Positions 48,339-56,619 of a stretch of DNA of 64,000 nt are shown here, piece by piece. The notes beneath the pieces were generated by a model. It was not told the DNA's origin and ran no database searches. It saw only the letters and a list, made by a program, of their open reading frames with translations. The DNA is taken from the NCBI RefSeq assembly GCF_016278385.1, contig NZ_JADQBY010000004.1, forward strand, positions 26,298 to 90,297, given 5' to 3'. Both the position numbers and the translations under genes were made by a program. Each line of letters starts with the position of its first letter. Position 1 is the stretch's first letter. Source of the stretch: Methanolobus sp. GTDB lineage: Archaea > Halobacteriota > Methanosarcinia > Methanosarcinales > Methanosarcinaceae.

Positions 48339-48968
48339 ATGATGAGTTCATGTGTGTACCCAAATATTGAAGCACTTATTGACGAAGGTGAACCTGTATG
48401 TATTACCCTTTGCCAGGATGAAGGTGAAACATCAGACCTTCTATACTGTGAACTTGTACACAAGGCAAGGTCAGGAGAGTCGTTCCATATAGAACACCAA
48501 CGATGCATGCCTGGAGATTATATATTAGGCATTAGTGAAACAAGCCCTGTAGATTATTATCTGAAATCCAATAGGTACAAAGATATGGAAAATGCACAGA
48601 AAGCAGCCATTTCCCTCCCTCGAATCGAAAAGGTTTTTAGATCCATAAGAATCGAGCCCTTGAAAGAAAACAAAGAGAAATTCGACGTATTACTGCTTTA
48701 CCTTAAACCGGAAAGGGCCATGAGGATAATACAGGCATATGCATATCATTACGGCGAAGGCATTCCGTCAAAATCCATAGGTGCAGCCTCCATATGTGGT
48801 GATTGTACTGCAAGAACACTTAAAATGGGAATTGGAATATCCTACGGATGCAAGGGTTCAAGAAAACATAGTGGCTATGCAAATGAAGAAGTGCCTATAG
48901 GCATCAGTTATGAATTACTGAAAATAATAGAAGAGGGATTAAAAAATATCCCTGCAACCTTTGATTAA
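48339..48968 (+). CDS. DUF169 family protein
   Basis: About 209 residues; two adjacent ATGs (48339, 48342) follow GAGTGA. The pattern VCITLCQDEGE, HQRCMPGDYILG and the C-terminal ICGDCTARTL, SYGCKGSRKHSGY is typical of DUF169, whose several conserved Cys suggest metal or thiol chemistry. Function unknown; family is common in methanogens. Convergent with the DUF473 gene. Confidence 0.85.
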   Translation: MMSSCVYPNIEALIDEGEPVCITLCQDEGETSDLLYCELVHKARSGESFHIEHQRCMPGDYILGISETSPVDYYLKSNRYKDMENAQKAAISLPRIEKVFRSIRIEPLKENKEKFDVLLLYLKPERAMRIIQAYAYHYGEGIPSKSIGAASICGDCTARTLKMGIGISYGCKGSRKHSGYANEEVPIGISYELLKIIEEGLKNIPATFD

Positions 48969-48976
48969 GATAGTTC

Positions 48977-49366
48977 TTACCTGGCATTATAGACCGGCAT
49001 CTCTTCCGCATCCACCTTTGTAGTTTCTCCAAGAGCGCTATTCAGCACTTTACGCACACGTGCAACGCACTTCAGATCGAGCTGCAACCTGAGACTTGTA
49101 GTCTCACGTTCTTCATAGTAGATCTCATTACTTTGCGTCACGCGATGAGTTGACACCTGATGCCTGAGCAGCTTTACAACTAGCCCCATACTTCCACCTG
49201 TGAGATCTTCGGGACTTGTGTGTGTGAGGAATAACATATCGCCCACATTAAGATGTAAAGCAGCCATGAAATTATAAGGGCTTCGAATTTCAATCGTGAG
49301 GAGACGGTTCTGCCTCAATTCAGAGACAACGCGTTCAGATATTCCTGTCAAAGCAACATATTCCAT
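48977..49366 (-). CDS. DUF473 family protein
   Basis: 129 residues from the ATG at 49366 (MEYVALTGIS), the usual family start; an upstream start at 49402 lies inside the PAC2 gene. Beta-rich with LNVGDMLFLTHTS. Overlaps or abuts the PAC2 gene stop, so translation is probably coupled. Function unknown. Confidence 0.8.
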   Translation of the reverse strand: MEYVALTGISERVVSELRQNRLLTIEIRSPYNFMAALHLNVGDMLFLTHTSPEDLTGGSMGLVVKLLRHQVSTHRVTQSNEIYYEERETTSLRLQLDLKCVARVRKVLNSALGETTKVDAEEMPVYNAR

Positions 49367-49370
49367 GCTA

Positions 49371-50117
49371 TCACCCGTACATTGGGAACTCTTTCCTGGC
49401 ACCTACTGGTTGTTCAGTAGTCCTTACATCTTCGGCAAGTTTCTGAAGTTCAATCTCTATCTTTTCAGCCTGCTCAATAAGACTTTCTGTGTTAATATTA
49501 AAATCATACAGAAGGTTCAATACGTCAATAACCACTGCTGCTGCCCTCGGATCGGGGTTCTGGCTCATTGTTGAGCCAAGAAGACTTATTGCAGGCATCT
49601 CGCGTACAAGGCATTCTCCCATGATGCTGCCAGATATTCCGGAAATTGTACCCATCTGGAAAAGTTCTACCTTATCCCTGATCCTATCCAGCATTTCAAG
49701 AGTGGTTGCAGCACCAAATACCTTATGATCCTCACTCATGGTTGCAATACCTGCGAGGGAAACTATTTCCTTTGCATTGATGGATTTTGCCCATGTGAGA
49801 AGAGCCTTGCTGATGTCATAGGCCACCACAGGATTAATAGGAATATCCGATACGATCATCACCATTTTATGCTCAATACTTTCATAAATACGTACAGGCA
49901 TGTTTATGAGTCCTTCATAGAGAACTGCAATAGGAGGGAAATGCCTCGAATCAATAGAGCCCACATATTCCATCTTCAATTCATCAATAATCTGCTGACT
50001 GGCAATGTTACCTACCAGACCAATTCCTGGAAAACCTTCAATTAATACCGGATTTTCAGATTGTATCTCGGTTGTAATGATCTTTACATTGTTATTATCA
50101 TAATCTGTTTCAGCCAA
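49371..50117 (-). CDS. PAC2-family proteasome assembly chaperone homologue
   Basis: 248 residues; PVLIEGFPGIGLVGNIASQQII and the C-terminal GSTMSQNPDPRAAAVVID match archaeal PAC2 (DUF75). Some archaeal members (PbaB-like) bind the proteasome, others are uncharacterised. First gene ahead of DUF473 on the minus strand. Confidence 0.9.
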   Translation of the reverse strand: MAETDYDNNNVKIITTEIQSENPVLIEGFPGIGLVGNIASQQIIDELKMEYVGSIDSRHFPPIAVLYEGLINMPVRIYESIEHKMVMIVSDIPINPVVAYDISKALLTWAKSINAKEIVSLAGIATMSEDHKVFGAATTLEMLDRIRDKVELFQMGTISGISGSIMGECLVREMPAISLLGSTMSQNPDPRAAAVVIDVLNLLYDFNINTESLIEQAEKIEIELQKLAEDVRTTEQPVGARKEFPMYG

Positions 50118-50265
50118 ACGACCACCTCATAAAATATGACGTACTTAACTCCCTTATATTAATATAACTGCCGTCTTATAGATAAGCGCATCGTTTACAA
50201 TCATAAATTAAACTTATATGCGATAAGCGGAGCAATTGTTTATTCTAAAATTAAAAGGCGATAAT

Positions 50266-50859
50266 ATGGATAAGACAATCACATACTTTGACGATGTAGG
50301 TAAAGCAAATACAGAAGAAGTAATGAGAGTATCTGCTAAAAGAGCAGCAGAACTTGGAATAAAATACGTGGTCATGGCAAGTACAAGTGGAGAGACCGCA
50401 CTTATAGCTGCAGAAGAATTCAAGGATCAGGATGTGAAACTGATTGCTATAACCCACCAGTACGGACTAAAAGAAGGCGGCAAATGGGAAGTTGATGAGG
50501 AAAAACTAAAGAAACTCAATGAGCTTGGTGTTGTAATGACCACACAGTCCCACATGTTCTCAGGTGTCGAGCGTGCCATCCAGAAGCGCATTGGTGGTGC
50601 AAGCCGTGCAGATGTCATTTCTGACACGCTTCGTGCAGTATTCGGTAAGGGTTTCAAAGTAGCCATCGAATGCGTAATGATGGCAGCAGACTCAGGCCAT
50701 ATACCGGTATCCCCGGATACAGAAATAATAGCCATTGGAGGAACAAGACAGGGTGCCGATGTGTCCGTAGTGGTCAGACCTGCGCATTCCTTTGATTTCT
50801 TCGGCCTTCAGGTAAGAGAAATAATAGCAATGCCAAGGGCTAAGGAAGAACCAAAATAA
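50266..50859 (+). CDS. Pyruvate kinase alpha/beta-domain protein
   Basis: 197 residues resembling only the C-terminal (allosteric) domain of pyruvate kinase: VMASTSGETALIAAEEF, then a family-specific ADSGHIPVSPDTEIIAIGGTRQGADVS. No catalytic barrel is present, so it is not a kinase. Stand-alone versions are common in archaea and unassigned. A start at 50236 lacks support. Confidence 0.85.
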   Translation: MDKTITYFDDVGKANTEEVMRVSAKRAAELGIKYVVMASTSGETALIAAEEFKDQDVKLIAITHQYGLKEGGKWEVDEEKLKKLNELGVVMTTQSHMFSGVERAIQKRIGGASRADVISDTLRAVFGKGFKVAIECVMMAADSGHIPVSPDTEIIAIGGTRQGADVSVVVRPAHSFDFFGLQVREIIAMPRAKEEPK

Positions 50860-50884
50860 CATTTTATTTTAGAATAGATATAAT

Positions 50885-50907
50885 GCCGGACCATCCGGCT
50901 CTTTTTT
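50885..50907 (+). terminator. Hairpin with T-run
   Basis: GCCGGA-CCA-TCCGGC followed by TCTTTTTT, 25 bases past the stop of the pyruvate-kinase-like gene. Confidence 0.75.
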
Positions 50908-50909
50908 AA

Positions 50910-51089
50910 TTACTTCTGCCCATCCATTTCAGCAATAACAGAAGATTCCTCTTTATTCAATGACTCATTCTCCTCGCCTGCATTACCACTGGAATTCATG
51001 ACAATGTAACTCTTAAGGAAATAAGCAGTGAAGAGGACAAATAACACAAAGAGACCAATCGCGCTCAGAATTACAGAAAGAGTATCCAT
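50910..51089 (-). CDS. Single-helix membrane protein downstream of mtd
   Basis: 59 residues from the ATG at 51089. N-terminal helix (SVILSAIGLFVLFVLFTAYFL), then an acidic tail rich in Glu and Ser. It starts 31 bases after the mtd stop on the same strand, so it is likely on the mtd transcript, but no clear ribosome site is seen (TTTTTCTTTTT before the ATG). Function unknown. Confidence 0.5.
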   Translation of the reverse strand: MDTLSVILSAIGLFVLFVLFTAYFLKSYIVMNSSGNAGEENESLNKEESSVIAEMDGQK

Positions 51090-51120
51090 AAAAAGAAAAA
51101 GTAAGTACCTTGAAGGTACT

Positions 51121-51942
51121 TTACTGTGGCTTCTCGTAGAGAGCGGTCTTGGTCATCAAGTGGCCTTTCTTTGCGTGTGGCTGCCTGAAGACACTGTTGT
51201 TTGCTTTCTCGATCTCTCTTGCGTCGATTGCCAGCTGTGCTGCTGCGCGCATCATCTCATGACCTGCTGCTGTTGTGAGGGTGACCTGCTCGATCTCCTT
51301 CATCATGAAGCATGCAGGGAAGTTGATCTTTGCGACCATGTCAGCCATGTGAAGAGCTGCAAGAGCTTTTGCCTTTGCGTATGGGTTGTTGAAACCTGCC
51401 CTCTCGATACATTTCTCTGGCTTTGCGAGAATGTGTGGAAGTTCGAGTGCCTTGCCTTCGTCTGCCATTGCGGCAACTTTGTCAAGCTCTTCCTGAATGA
51501 GTCTTACAACACCACATGTTGAAAGTACTTTCATTGCGTCAGAGTTGAATGATGCCATCTCTACAGCGTCAAGGAATTCGGTCTTTGCGCCGATGAGTGG
51601 GTCAACGGTCATGATAATATAACCAAAGCCTGCTGCCTGGAGTGCCTCACGGTCTTCCTTCTTGGTTGGACCGTCTGAGATAACTATACATGGAACATCC
51701 TTGTATATCTCACGAGCTGCTGTTGGACCAGGTGCACTGGAATTTGGGCTGATCATGACGTAGAAATCAGCATCGAATTTTTTAAGTTCTTCTGTTGCTG
51801 CTGCTTCGTCTTTGCCCATTTTAGGACCGGTTCCGAAAGAACGGATAGTAATTCCTTCTCTTGCTGCGATCTCATCCTGAACGAGGTCTATTACCTGGCT
51901 CATACCTAAGTTACCGAGTTTAATAAATCCAATCTTTGCCAT
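51121..51942 (-). CDS. mtd: F420-dependent methylenetetrahydromethanopterin dehydrogenase
   Basis: Interconverts methylene- and methenyl-H4MPT with coenzyme F420, a central methanogenesis step that runs oxidatively on methyl compounds. 273 residues; GFIKLGNLGMSQVIDL at the start and MISPNSSAPGPTAARE in the middle are diagnostic. Soluble, cytoplasmic. A long run of preferred codons agrees with high expression. Confidence 0.98.
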   Translation of the reverse strand: MAKIGFIKLGNLGMSQVIDLVQDEIAAREGITIRSFGTGPKMGKDEAAATEELKKFDADFYVMISPNSSAPGPTAAREIYKDVPCIVISDGPTKKEDREALQAAGFGYIIMTVDPLIGAKTEFLDAVEMASFNSDAMKVLSTCGVVRLIQEELDKVAAMADEGKALELPHILAKPEKCIERAGFNNPYAKAKALAALHMADMVAKINFPACFMMKEIEQVTLTTAAGHEMMRAAAQLAIDAREIEKANNSVFRQPHAKKGHLMTKTALYEKPQ

Positions 51943-51973
51943 GTAAAATCACAGTAGTGCAATGGGCAGTGTA

Positions 51974-51987
51974 GCATATATTATTTT
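51974..51987 (-). promoter_or_regulatory. TATA box of mtd
   Basis: AAAATAATATATGC on the minus strand, 32-45 bases before the start codon, giving a leader of roughly 10-20 bases. Confidence 0.45.
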
Positions 51988-52027
51988 TGGAATAACACTT
52001 CCATCACACAATCTGGATAAATACATT

Positions 52028-52138
52028 CTAACAATAAAAATCAGGAGCTTCTGCCATTATTACACATGGTAGCTGATCAAGTATATTTTTAGTAGAAAAA
52101 TAATCATGTACGACAGTAATTTCTGTTTCTGTTTTCAT
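52028..52138 (-). CDS. Short frame of 36 codons, doubtful
   Basis: ATG at 52138 after GAGAGGC; product MKTETEITVVHDYFSTKNI then ILDQLPCVIMAEAPDFYC. Coding-like amino acid mix, no family recognised. May be the remnant of a longer gene. The rest of 51943-52376 shows only promoter-like AT-rich DNA. Confidence 0.25.
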   Translation of the reverse strand: MKTETEITVVHDYFSTKNILDQLPCVIMAEAPDFYC

Positions 52139-52376
52139 ATAAAGCCTCTCGAATCCTCGCCTACTGGAAATCTACCATTATATTTTACATAATTACTATC
52201 ATATTACAAATCAAACCGTCTTTTTGCGATATTCTTTAGAGAAAGTCTACAAAAAATATAACTGCCATGGACACTGCATCCTATCCGAAAGCCTTAAAAA
52301 CAATGTAGCGTATTTCAACACAATCTCGGCACTTAAATACTGTTTAATACGGGATTCAAATTCCAGGTTTGATGAA

Positions 52377-53075
52377 GTGAGTCGTACTAGCAACAATTCT
52401 GATAAGGTTAAGCTAATAGTTTTTGATATGGACAGCACCCTTATAGATGCTGAAACCATTGATGAGCTTGCACATGCCGCAGGTGTGGGAGACGAGGTAG
52501 CTGCTATTACAGAAAGGGCAATGCAAGGAGAATTAGATTTTTCTGAAGCGCTTCTGGAAAGAGTAAAGCTGCTAAAGGGCCTTCCACTCGATAAGGCCCA
52601 TGGTGCTCTTGACAAAATGCCCTTTATGCCCGGTGCGAAAGAACTTGTCAAATACCTGAAATCCCGTGGTTATAAAACTGCAATGATATCCGGAGGGTTT
52701 ACCATGGCTGCTGAGCGTATTGGTGGAGCTTTGGATATTGATTCTGTGGTCGCAAATGAACTTCTGATAGACAATGGCCATCTGACAGGAAAGGTGAAGG
52801 GTCCTCTTACAGAACATGGTTCAAAGGAATCTGTTCTTGAGGAAATATGCCTTAAATATGGAATCAAACCCAATGAGTGCATAGTAGTTGGCGACGGTGC
52901 TAATGACATATGTATATTCAAAAGGGCAAGATATGCCATAGCATTTAATTCCAAACCAATCCTTCATGAATATGCTGATATTGTTATAACAGAAAAGAAT
53001 TTGGAAGCAGTTATACCGATTATCCAATTGCTGGAATCGGAAAAAGGCCAAGTATCGTGCATTAGAGATGCATGA
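52377..53075 (+). CDS. serB: Phosphoserine phosphatase
   Basis: HAD-family enzyme, last step of serine synthesis. Motif I FDMDSTLIDAE with two catalytic Asp, motif II ISGGF, and motif III VGDGANDICIF are intact. A frame open from 52224 would add 51 residues unlike the family; GTG at 52377, after CAGGTTTGATG, gives 232 residues, the archaeal norm. It overlaps the frame of the coiled-coil gene. Confidence 0.92.
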   Translation: MSRTSNNSDKVKLIVFDMDSTLIDAETIDELAHAAGVGDEVAAITERAMQGELDFSEALLERVKLLKGLPLDKAHGALDKMPFMPGAKELVKYLKSRGYKTAMISGGFTMAAERIGGALDIDSVVANELLIDNGHLTGKVKGPLTEHGSKESVLEEICLKYGIKPNECIVVGDGANDICIFKRARYAIAFNSKPILHEYADIVITEKNLEAVIPIIQLLESEKGQVSCIRDA

Positions 53076-53115
53076 AATGCCAGCTCTTTTGCTGGATCGG
53101 GAGGACAATAAAGAA

Positions 53116-53976
53116 ATGATAAAAGAACTGAATGACAAGAAGACTGAACTTAAGAACCAGTCTGAAGAATACAAACAGAAACGTAATGAGCTTAATGCAG
53201 AGGCAAGTACACTTGCATCAAAGCGCAATGATCTGAACAAGAAGACCAAGGACCTTATCAACGAAGCTCAGGAATACAAAGTACTCCGTGACGAGAATAA
53301 TGAGAAGGTAAAGGAAAACAAGGTACTCCGCGATGGGGTCAATGAGAAGGCAAACGATGTATTCGCCAAGATAGACCTGATACGCAATGAGAACAACCTT
53401 GGTGGCCCCTCGATCAAAGACATCCGCAAAGAGATTGACAGGCTTGAATTCGCACAACAGACAGAAGTTCTCACAACCAACAAGGAAAGAGAGCTAGTCA
53501 GCAAGATCACTGACCTCCAGAAGCAATATGTCCAGAAGAAGCAGCAGCTTGAAGGCAATGAAGAGCTCAAGAACCTGCTTACAGAAGCACAGGAGATCAG
53601 GGACGAAGCTTCACAATTCCACAATACACTTTCAGAGTACGCACAGAAGGCTCAGGAATATCATGACAAGATGATTATCACCTTCAAAGAGGCTGACAAA
53701 ATACGTGCAGAATCAGATGCGGCTCATAAAGAATTTGTTCAATTCCAGGAAAAAGCCGATGAACAGCACAAGCTATTCATTGCAGCACAGAAAGAGATCC
53801 GTGATATTGACAAAGAACTCCGCAAGATGAAGAAGGGAGATGTCGATGGAAAGAAGGAAGCTGCAAGAGCAGATGCACGCAAGGATGCGGAAGACATCAT
53901 GGACAAGTTCAAGTCCGGAGAAAAGCTCACTATGGAGAACCTAATGGCACTCCAGAGATCAGGTGTCCTGAAATAA
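53116..53976 (+). CDS. Archaeal coiled-coil protein (COG1340 type)
   Basis: 286 residues from the ATG at 53116, after GGGAGG, nearly all helical with Glu/Lys heptads from 1 to about 250 and a non-coiled end (DIMDKFKSGEKLTMENLMALQRSGVLK). A frame beginning at 53068 overlaps serB by eight bases. The same serB-coiled-coil pair is known in other archaea, which is why these proteins are sometimes misnamed phosphoserine phosphatase. The C-terminal segment resembles a docking helix. Role unknown; ribosome or cytoskeletal scaffolding is speculation. Confidence 0.85.
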   Translation: MIKELNDKKTELKNQSEEYKQKRNELNAEASTLASKRNDLNKKTKDLINEAQEYKVLRDENNEKVKENKVLRDGVNEKANDVFAKIDLIRNENNLGGPSIKDIRKEIDRLEFAQQTEVLTTNKERELVSKITDLQKQYVQKKQQLEGNEELKNLLTEAQEIRDEASQFHNTLSEYAQKAQEYHDKMIITFKEADKIRAESDAAHKEFVQFQEKADEQHKLFIAAQKEIRDIDKELRKMKKGDVDGKKEAARADARKDAEDIMDKFKSGEKLTMENLMALQRSGVLK

Positions 53977-53986
53977 TCAAAATCAT

Positions 53987-54010
53987 GAGGGTGACACTCA
54001 CCCTCTTTTC
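53987..54010 (+). terminator. Hairpin with T-run after the coiled-coil gene
   Basis: GAGGGTGA-CAC-TCACCCTC followed by a T-rich stretch, 10 bases past the stop. Confidence 0.8.
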
Positions 54011-54356
54011 AACTGTTTTTTTTAGTTGATTTTATTAATCTTTTTAGAGAACAAAATTATTGTTCACGTCCAAGACGGACTTATAATTATACATATATAG
54101 TTTCATCTCATTTTGTACCGCCATAAAAGCACGTGGAGAAAATCATCTACAATATATTGTAGAGCTTACGCCTTGCAAAATAAAGAGAAACAATGATAGG
54201 CAAAAAACATTTTTGTAGTATGTCTTTGGAAGTTACAAAAGTGTTACTGCAAGATAGTTTTATAAACATCTGGTCAAGCACTTGGCCAAGTGTGTATAAA
54301 TAACCTGTCAAGGTATTGAATGATTACAATCTTTTTCATTTGGCAGTTTGTGAGAT
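54011..54356. other. Intergenic region with a 14-base palindrome
   Basis: About 345 AT-rich bases without a convincing gene. A perfect palindrome CACTTGGCCAAGTG lies at 54279-54292, next to a TATAAAT-type box at 54295-54301. Confidence 0.4.
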
Positions 54357-54722
54357 TTATATTTTATTCGATTTGAGCAAAAGATGTGATGCAATAACTA
54401 CACAAAATAGACTCACAAATGTGTAAGAAATAGACATAAACAAATCAGAAAAATTAATTGTAATGGCAAATGCAAAAAGACCAGCTGCAATCATATTGAA
54501 CATATTACCTACAATAAAAAACAAATTCAGTTTCTTGTTCTCATCTTTTATATATCGTAATGCTTCATGGAAGAGGAACCAGATACCACTCAACATCAAA
54601 AAGGCACCAAAAACAAACATCATTATGGGAATGCCGTTTAGGAAAATCGATTCTAACAATTTATCATACTGAGGATAAACAAAAGTAATTCCAATAAAAA
54701 TCGCTGCAATCCCCATAATCAA
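54357..54722 (-). CDS. Four-helix membrane protein, function unknown
   Basis: 121 residues, helices at about 3-18, 25-50, 64-88 and 92-115. The frame continues upstream of the ATG at 54722 for about 12 hydrophobic codons (NLWFLGLSLLI) before a stop, with a TTG at 54728, so the N-terminus may be longer or truncated. No family recognised. It borders a decayed region. Confidence 0.55.
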   Translation of the reverse strand: MIMGIAAIFIGITFVYPQYDKLLESIFLNGIPIMMFVFGAFLMLSGIWFLFHEALRYIKDENKKLNLFFIVGNMFNMIAAGLFAFAITINFSDLFMSISYTFVSLFCVVIASHLLLKSNKI

Positions 54723-54929
54723 AAGTGACAGTCCTAGAAACCAAAGATTGCCTATTTAGTGGGTTTTAGGATTACTACCTAATGCTTTTTTATCAGTTCC
54801 CATTAAAGATTAATAGTTTTTTTCTAATATGTATTTTTCTTTTAGAAAAATAGTTGTATATAACATCATTTCTTTCTTTTATATGGGTTCCCGAGTATTC
54901 CCGGCTCCGTGGGTAATTTCCGTTATTAT

Positions 54930-55290
54930 GGGTTATCTTCGTTCTGTTTTCCTTTATTTGGCAATTTAAGTAAATACGCTTTTAAACAACGTTAATAATA
55001 AAAAAAATAGACCAGTAAGTACTAAAACGGCAATTGCAGCAAATGTTAAAAGTATCATCTTCTCTAGTTTTTTAAGTCTATTTACCTTCTCAAAATATCC
55101 ATTTAAAAAAGAATTACTATTTCTTTTTTAGTATTTGCAACAAACCAAGCATTCAATAGAACACCCAGATAGAATGCAACAAACAAAAGTATAACACTAA
55201 AAGCAATACTTAGAATAAATGAAAAAATATTATCCATAGTTGCATATATGCCTTCGTTCTTTATCTTCATTCTTTAGGGGTTATCTTCGT
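54930..55290. repeat. 13-base direct repeats flanking a broken gene
   Basis: GGGTTATCTTCGT occurs at 54930-54942 and 55278-55290, on either side of the frameshifted gene at 54966-55237. Bases beyond the match are also similar (CGTTCT against CGTCCT). Confidence 0.45.
54966..55237 (-). pseudogene. Two-helix membrane protein gene broken by a frameshift
   Basis: From ATG 55237 the frame reads MDNIFSFILSIAFSVILLF, continues to LNAWFVANTKK and then hits a stop. One extra A in the A6 run there restores a frame that goes on NSFLNGYFEKVNRLKKLEK and a second helix (MILLTFAAIAVLVLTGLFF) to a TAA at 54966. The whole would be about 90 residues with two helices. Either a real frameshift or a homopolymer read error. 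Confidence 0.55.
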
Positions 55291-55470
55291 CCTATTTGGC
55301 TTATCAATGAATGTGATTTTTGGGCACTCATAACTCACCGACGTCCATCAATCAGCAACTTAAGAGTCCCACGTCCAAGGACACACACATCAGTATCAAA
55401 ATATCAAAAAAGTAGACTCATCCACATTGCGAGTCATCACATTGTAAAATATAGTCTAGGACTATACATC

Positions 55471-56616
55471 TTAGCGGTCAAGCTCAAGGTGAATCTTTCT
55501 GAACTCAGAATCCCTCATTAAACACGGGCCTGAAGTGAAAACAGGATCTTTGTATATCTTTTTCCATATGGATGCAAGAGGTTGATCGTTAATATTCCCG
55601 TATGATTTTGGCATGCATGCACAAGGCAGAACGTTGCCTTCAGGAGTGACATGGAGCCATTTTCTTCCTGCAAAGCAGCCCATTTTCCTTATAATCTGAG
55701 GTATAGGGAAAACACGAGGACCTTCTGCATGAGATGCACGCTCTACAAAATCATCGAACTTTTTCAGGCCTTCGGATGAGAGGACTTCCTTTTCATGACC
55801 CTGCCACCGTCCTGTTGGAACAATCTCATAGAAAGATAGTTCGTGAACACCAAGATCCTTTGCAAGCTCATAGAAAGCATCGAGTTCATCAACATTCCTT
55901 GGAGACAGGACAACATAAATACCGACTAAAATACCTGCATCCAGACCATATTTTATGGCATTGACAGCATCTCTAAACACCCCGGGCCTTCCACGCATGA
56001 AATCGTGACCTTCTTCATTTGCACTATCAAGACTTACACTGAGCATGGAAAGACCTGCATCTTTCAGGCTTGATGCACGCTCAGGAGTCATCCCTACACC
56101 AGACGTGAAAAGACCCGGAATTGCCCTGGACTGGTCAACATAACTGATGAGGTCTTCAAGACCATCATATAGCAGGGGCTCCCCACCATCGAATATTATG
56201 AGAGTTGTACCCATATCCAGAGTCTGATCGATGACACTCTTCACAACATCCGGACTGAGCCTTGCCTTATTCTTAGTGTCCGGGAGAGCACAGTGTAAAC
56301 ACCTGTTAGGACACTCCTCTGTAATTGAAATCGTTATTTGCTCAGGAACAAATTTGCCCCTCATAGCACTCATCTGGCTTGATACAAGCCTGTCAAAAGC
56401 CTTGCTGGGTATGGGAGGCATCCAGGTGGAATATATCAACTGGTTATTTTCCACCTTTGAAGGTTTTGTATCCTCAAATATCTCCATCATATCCGATACA
56501 AAAGAACCCATTACAGAAGATGCAATACCAGAGGTCTTCATCTTCACCCGATCATTTTCGATCTGGGCATATACTTTAAAAAATGGGTTTTTGTAAAAGT
56601 AATATTTGTGTTTCAT
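55471..56616 (-). CDS. Radical SAM/SPASM domain protein in a prenyltransferase operon
   Basis: 381 residues. Radical SAM cluster Cys102-x3-Cys106-x2-Cys109 (CPNRCLHC), the SAM-site GGEPL near 160, and a C-terminal Cys-rich SPASM-like segment with CFAGRKWLHV, GNVLPCACMP and a final Cys near 365. The first 90 residues are a separate alpha-beta domain. Such enzymes modify peptides, cofactors or lipids. Its ATG lies three bases after the reductase stop, so it is coupled to the two genes upstream. Substrate unknown. Confidence 0.85.
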   Translation of the reverse strand: MKHKYYFYKNPFFKVYAQIENDRVKMKTSGIASSVMGSFVSDMMEIFEDTKPSKVENNQLIYSTWMPPIPSKAFDRLVSSQMSAMRGKFVPEQITISITEECPNRCLHCALPDTKNKARLSPDVVKSVIDQTLDMGTTLIIFDGGEPLLYDGLEDLISYVDQSRAIPGLFTSGVGMTPERASSLKDAGLSMLSVSLDSANEEGHDFMRGRPGVFRDAVNAIKYGLDAGILVGIYVVLSPRNVDELDAFYELAKDLGVHELSFYEIVPTGRWQGHEKEVLSSEGLKKFDDFVERASHAEGPRVFPIPQIIRKMGCFAGRKWLHVTPEGNVLPCACMPKSYGNINDQPLASIWKKIYKDPVFTSGPCLMRDSEFRKIHLELDR

Positions 56617-56619
56617 TGC

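Noticed and set aside
52224-52376. 51-residue N-terminal extension of SerB
   Set aside because: Cys/Asn/Tyr-rich, unlike the family, and a GTG with a ribosome-site-like string gives the normal length.
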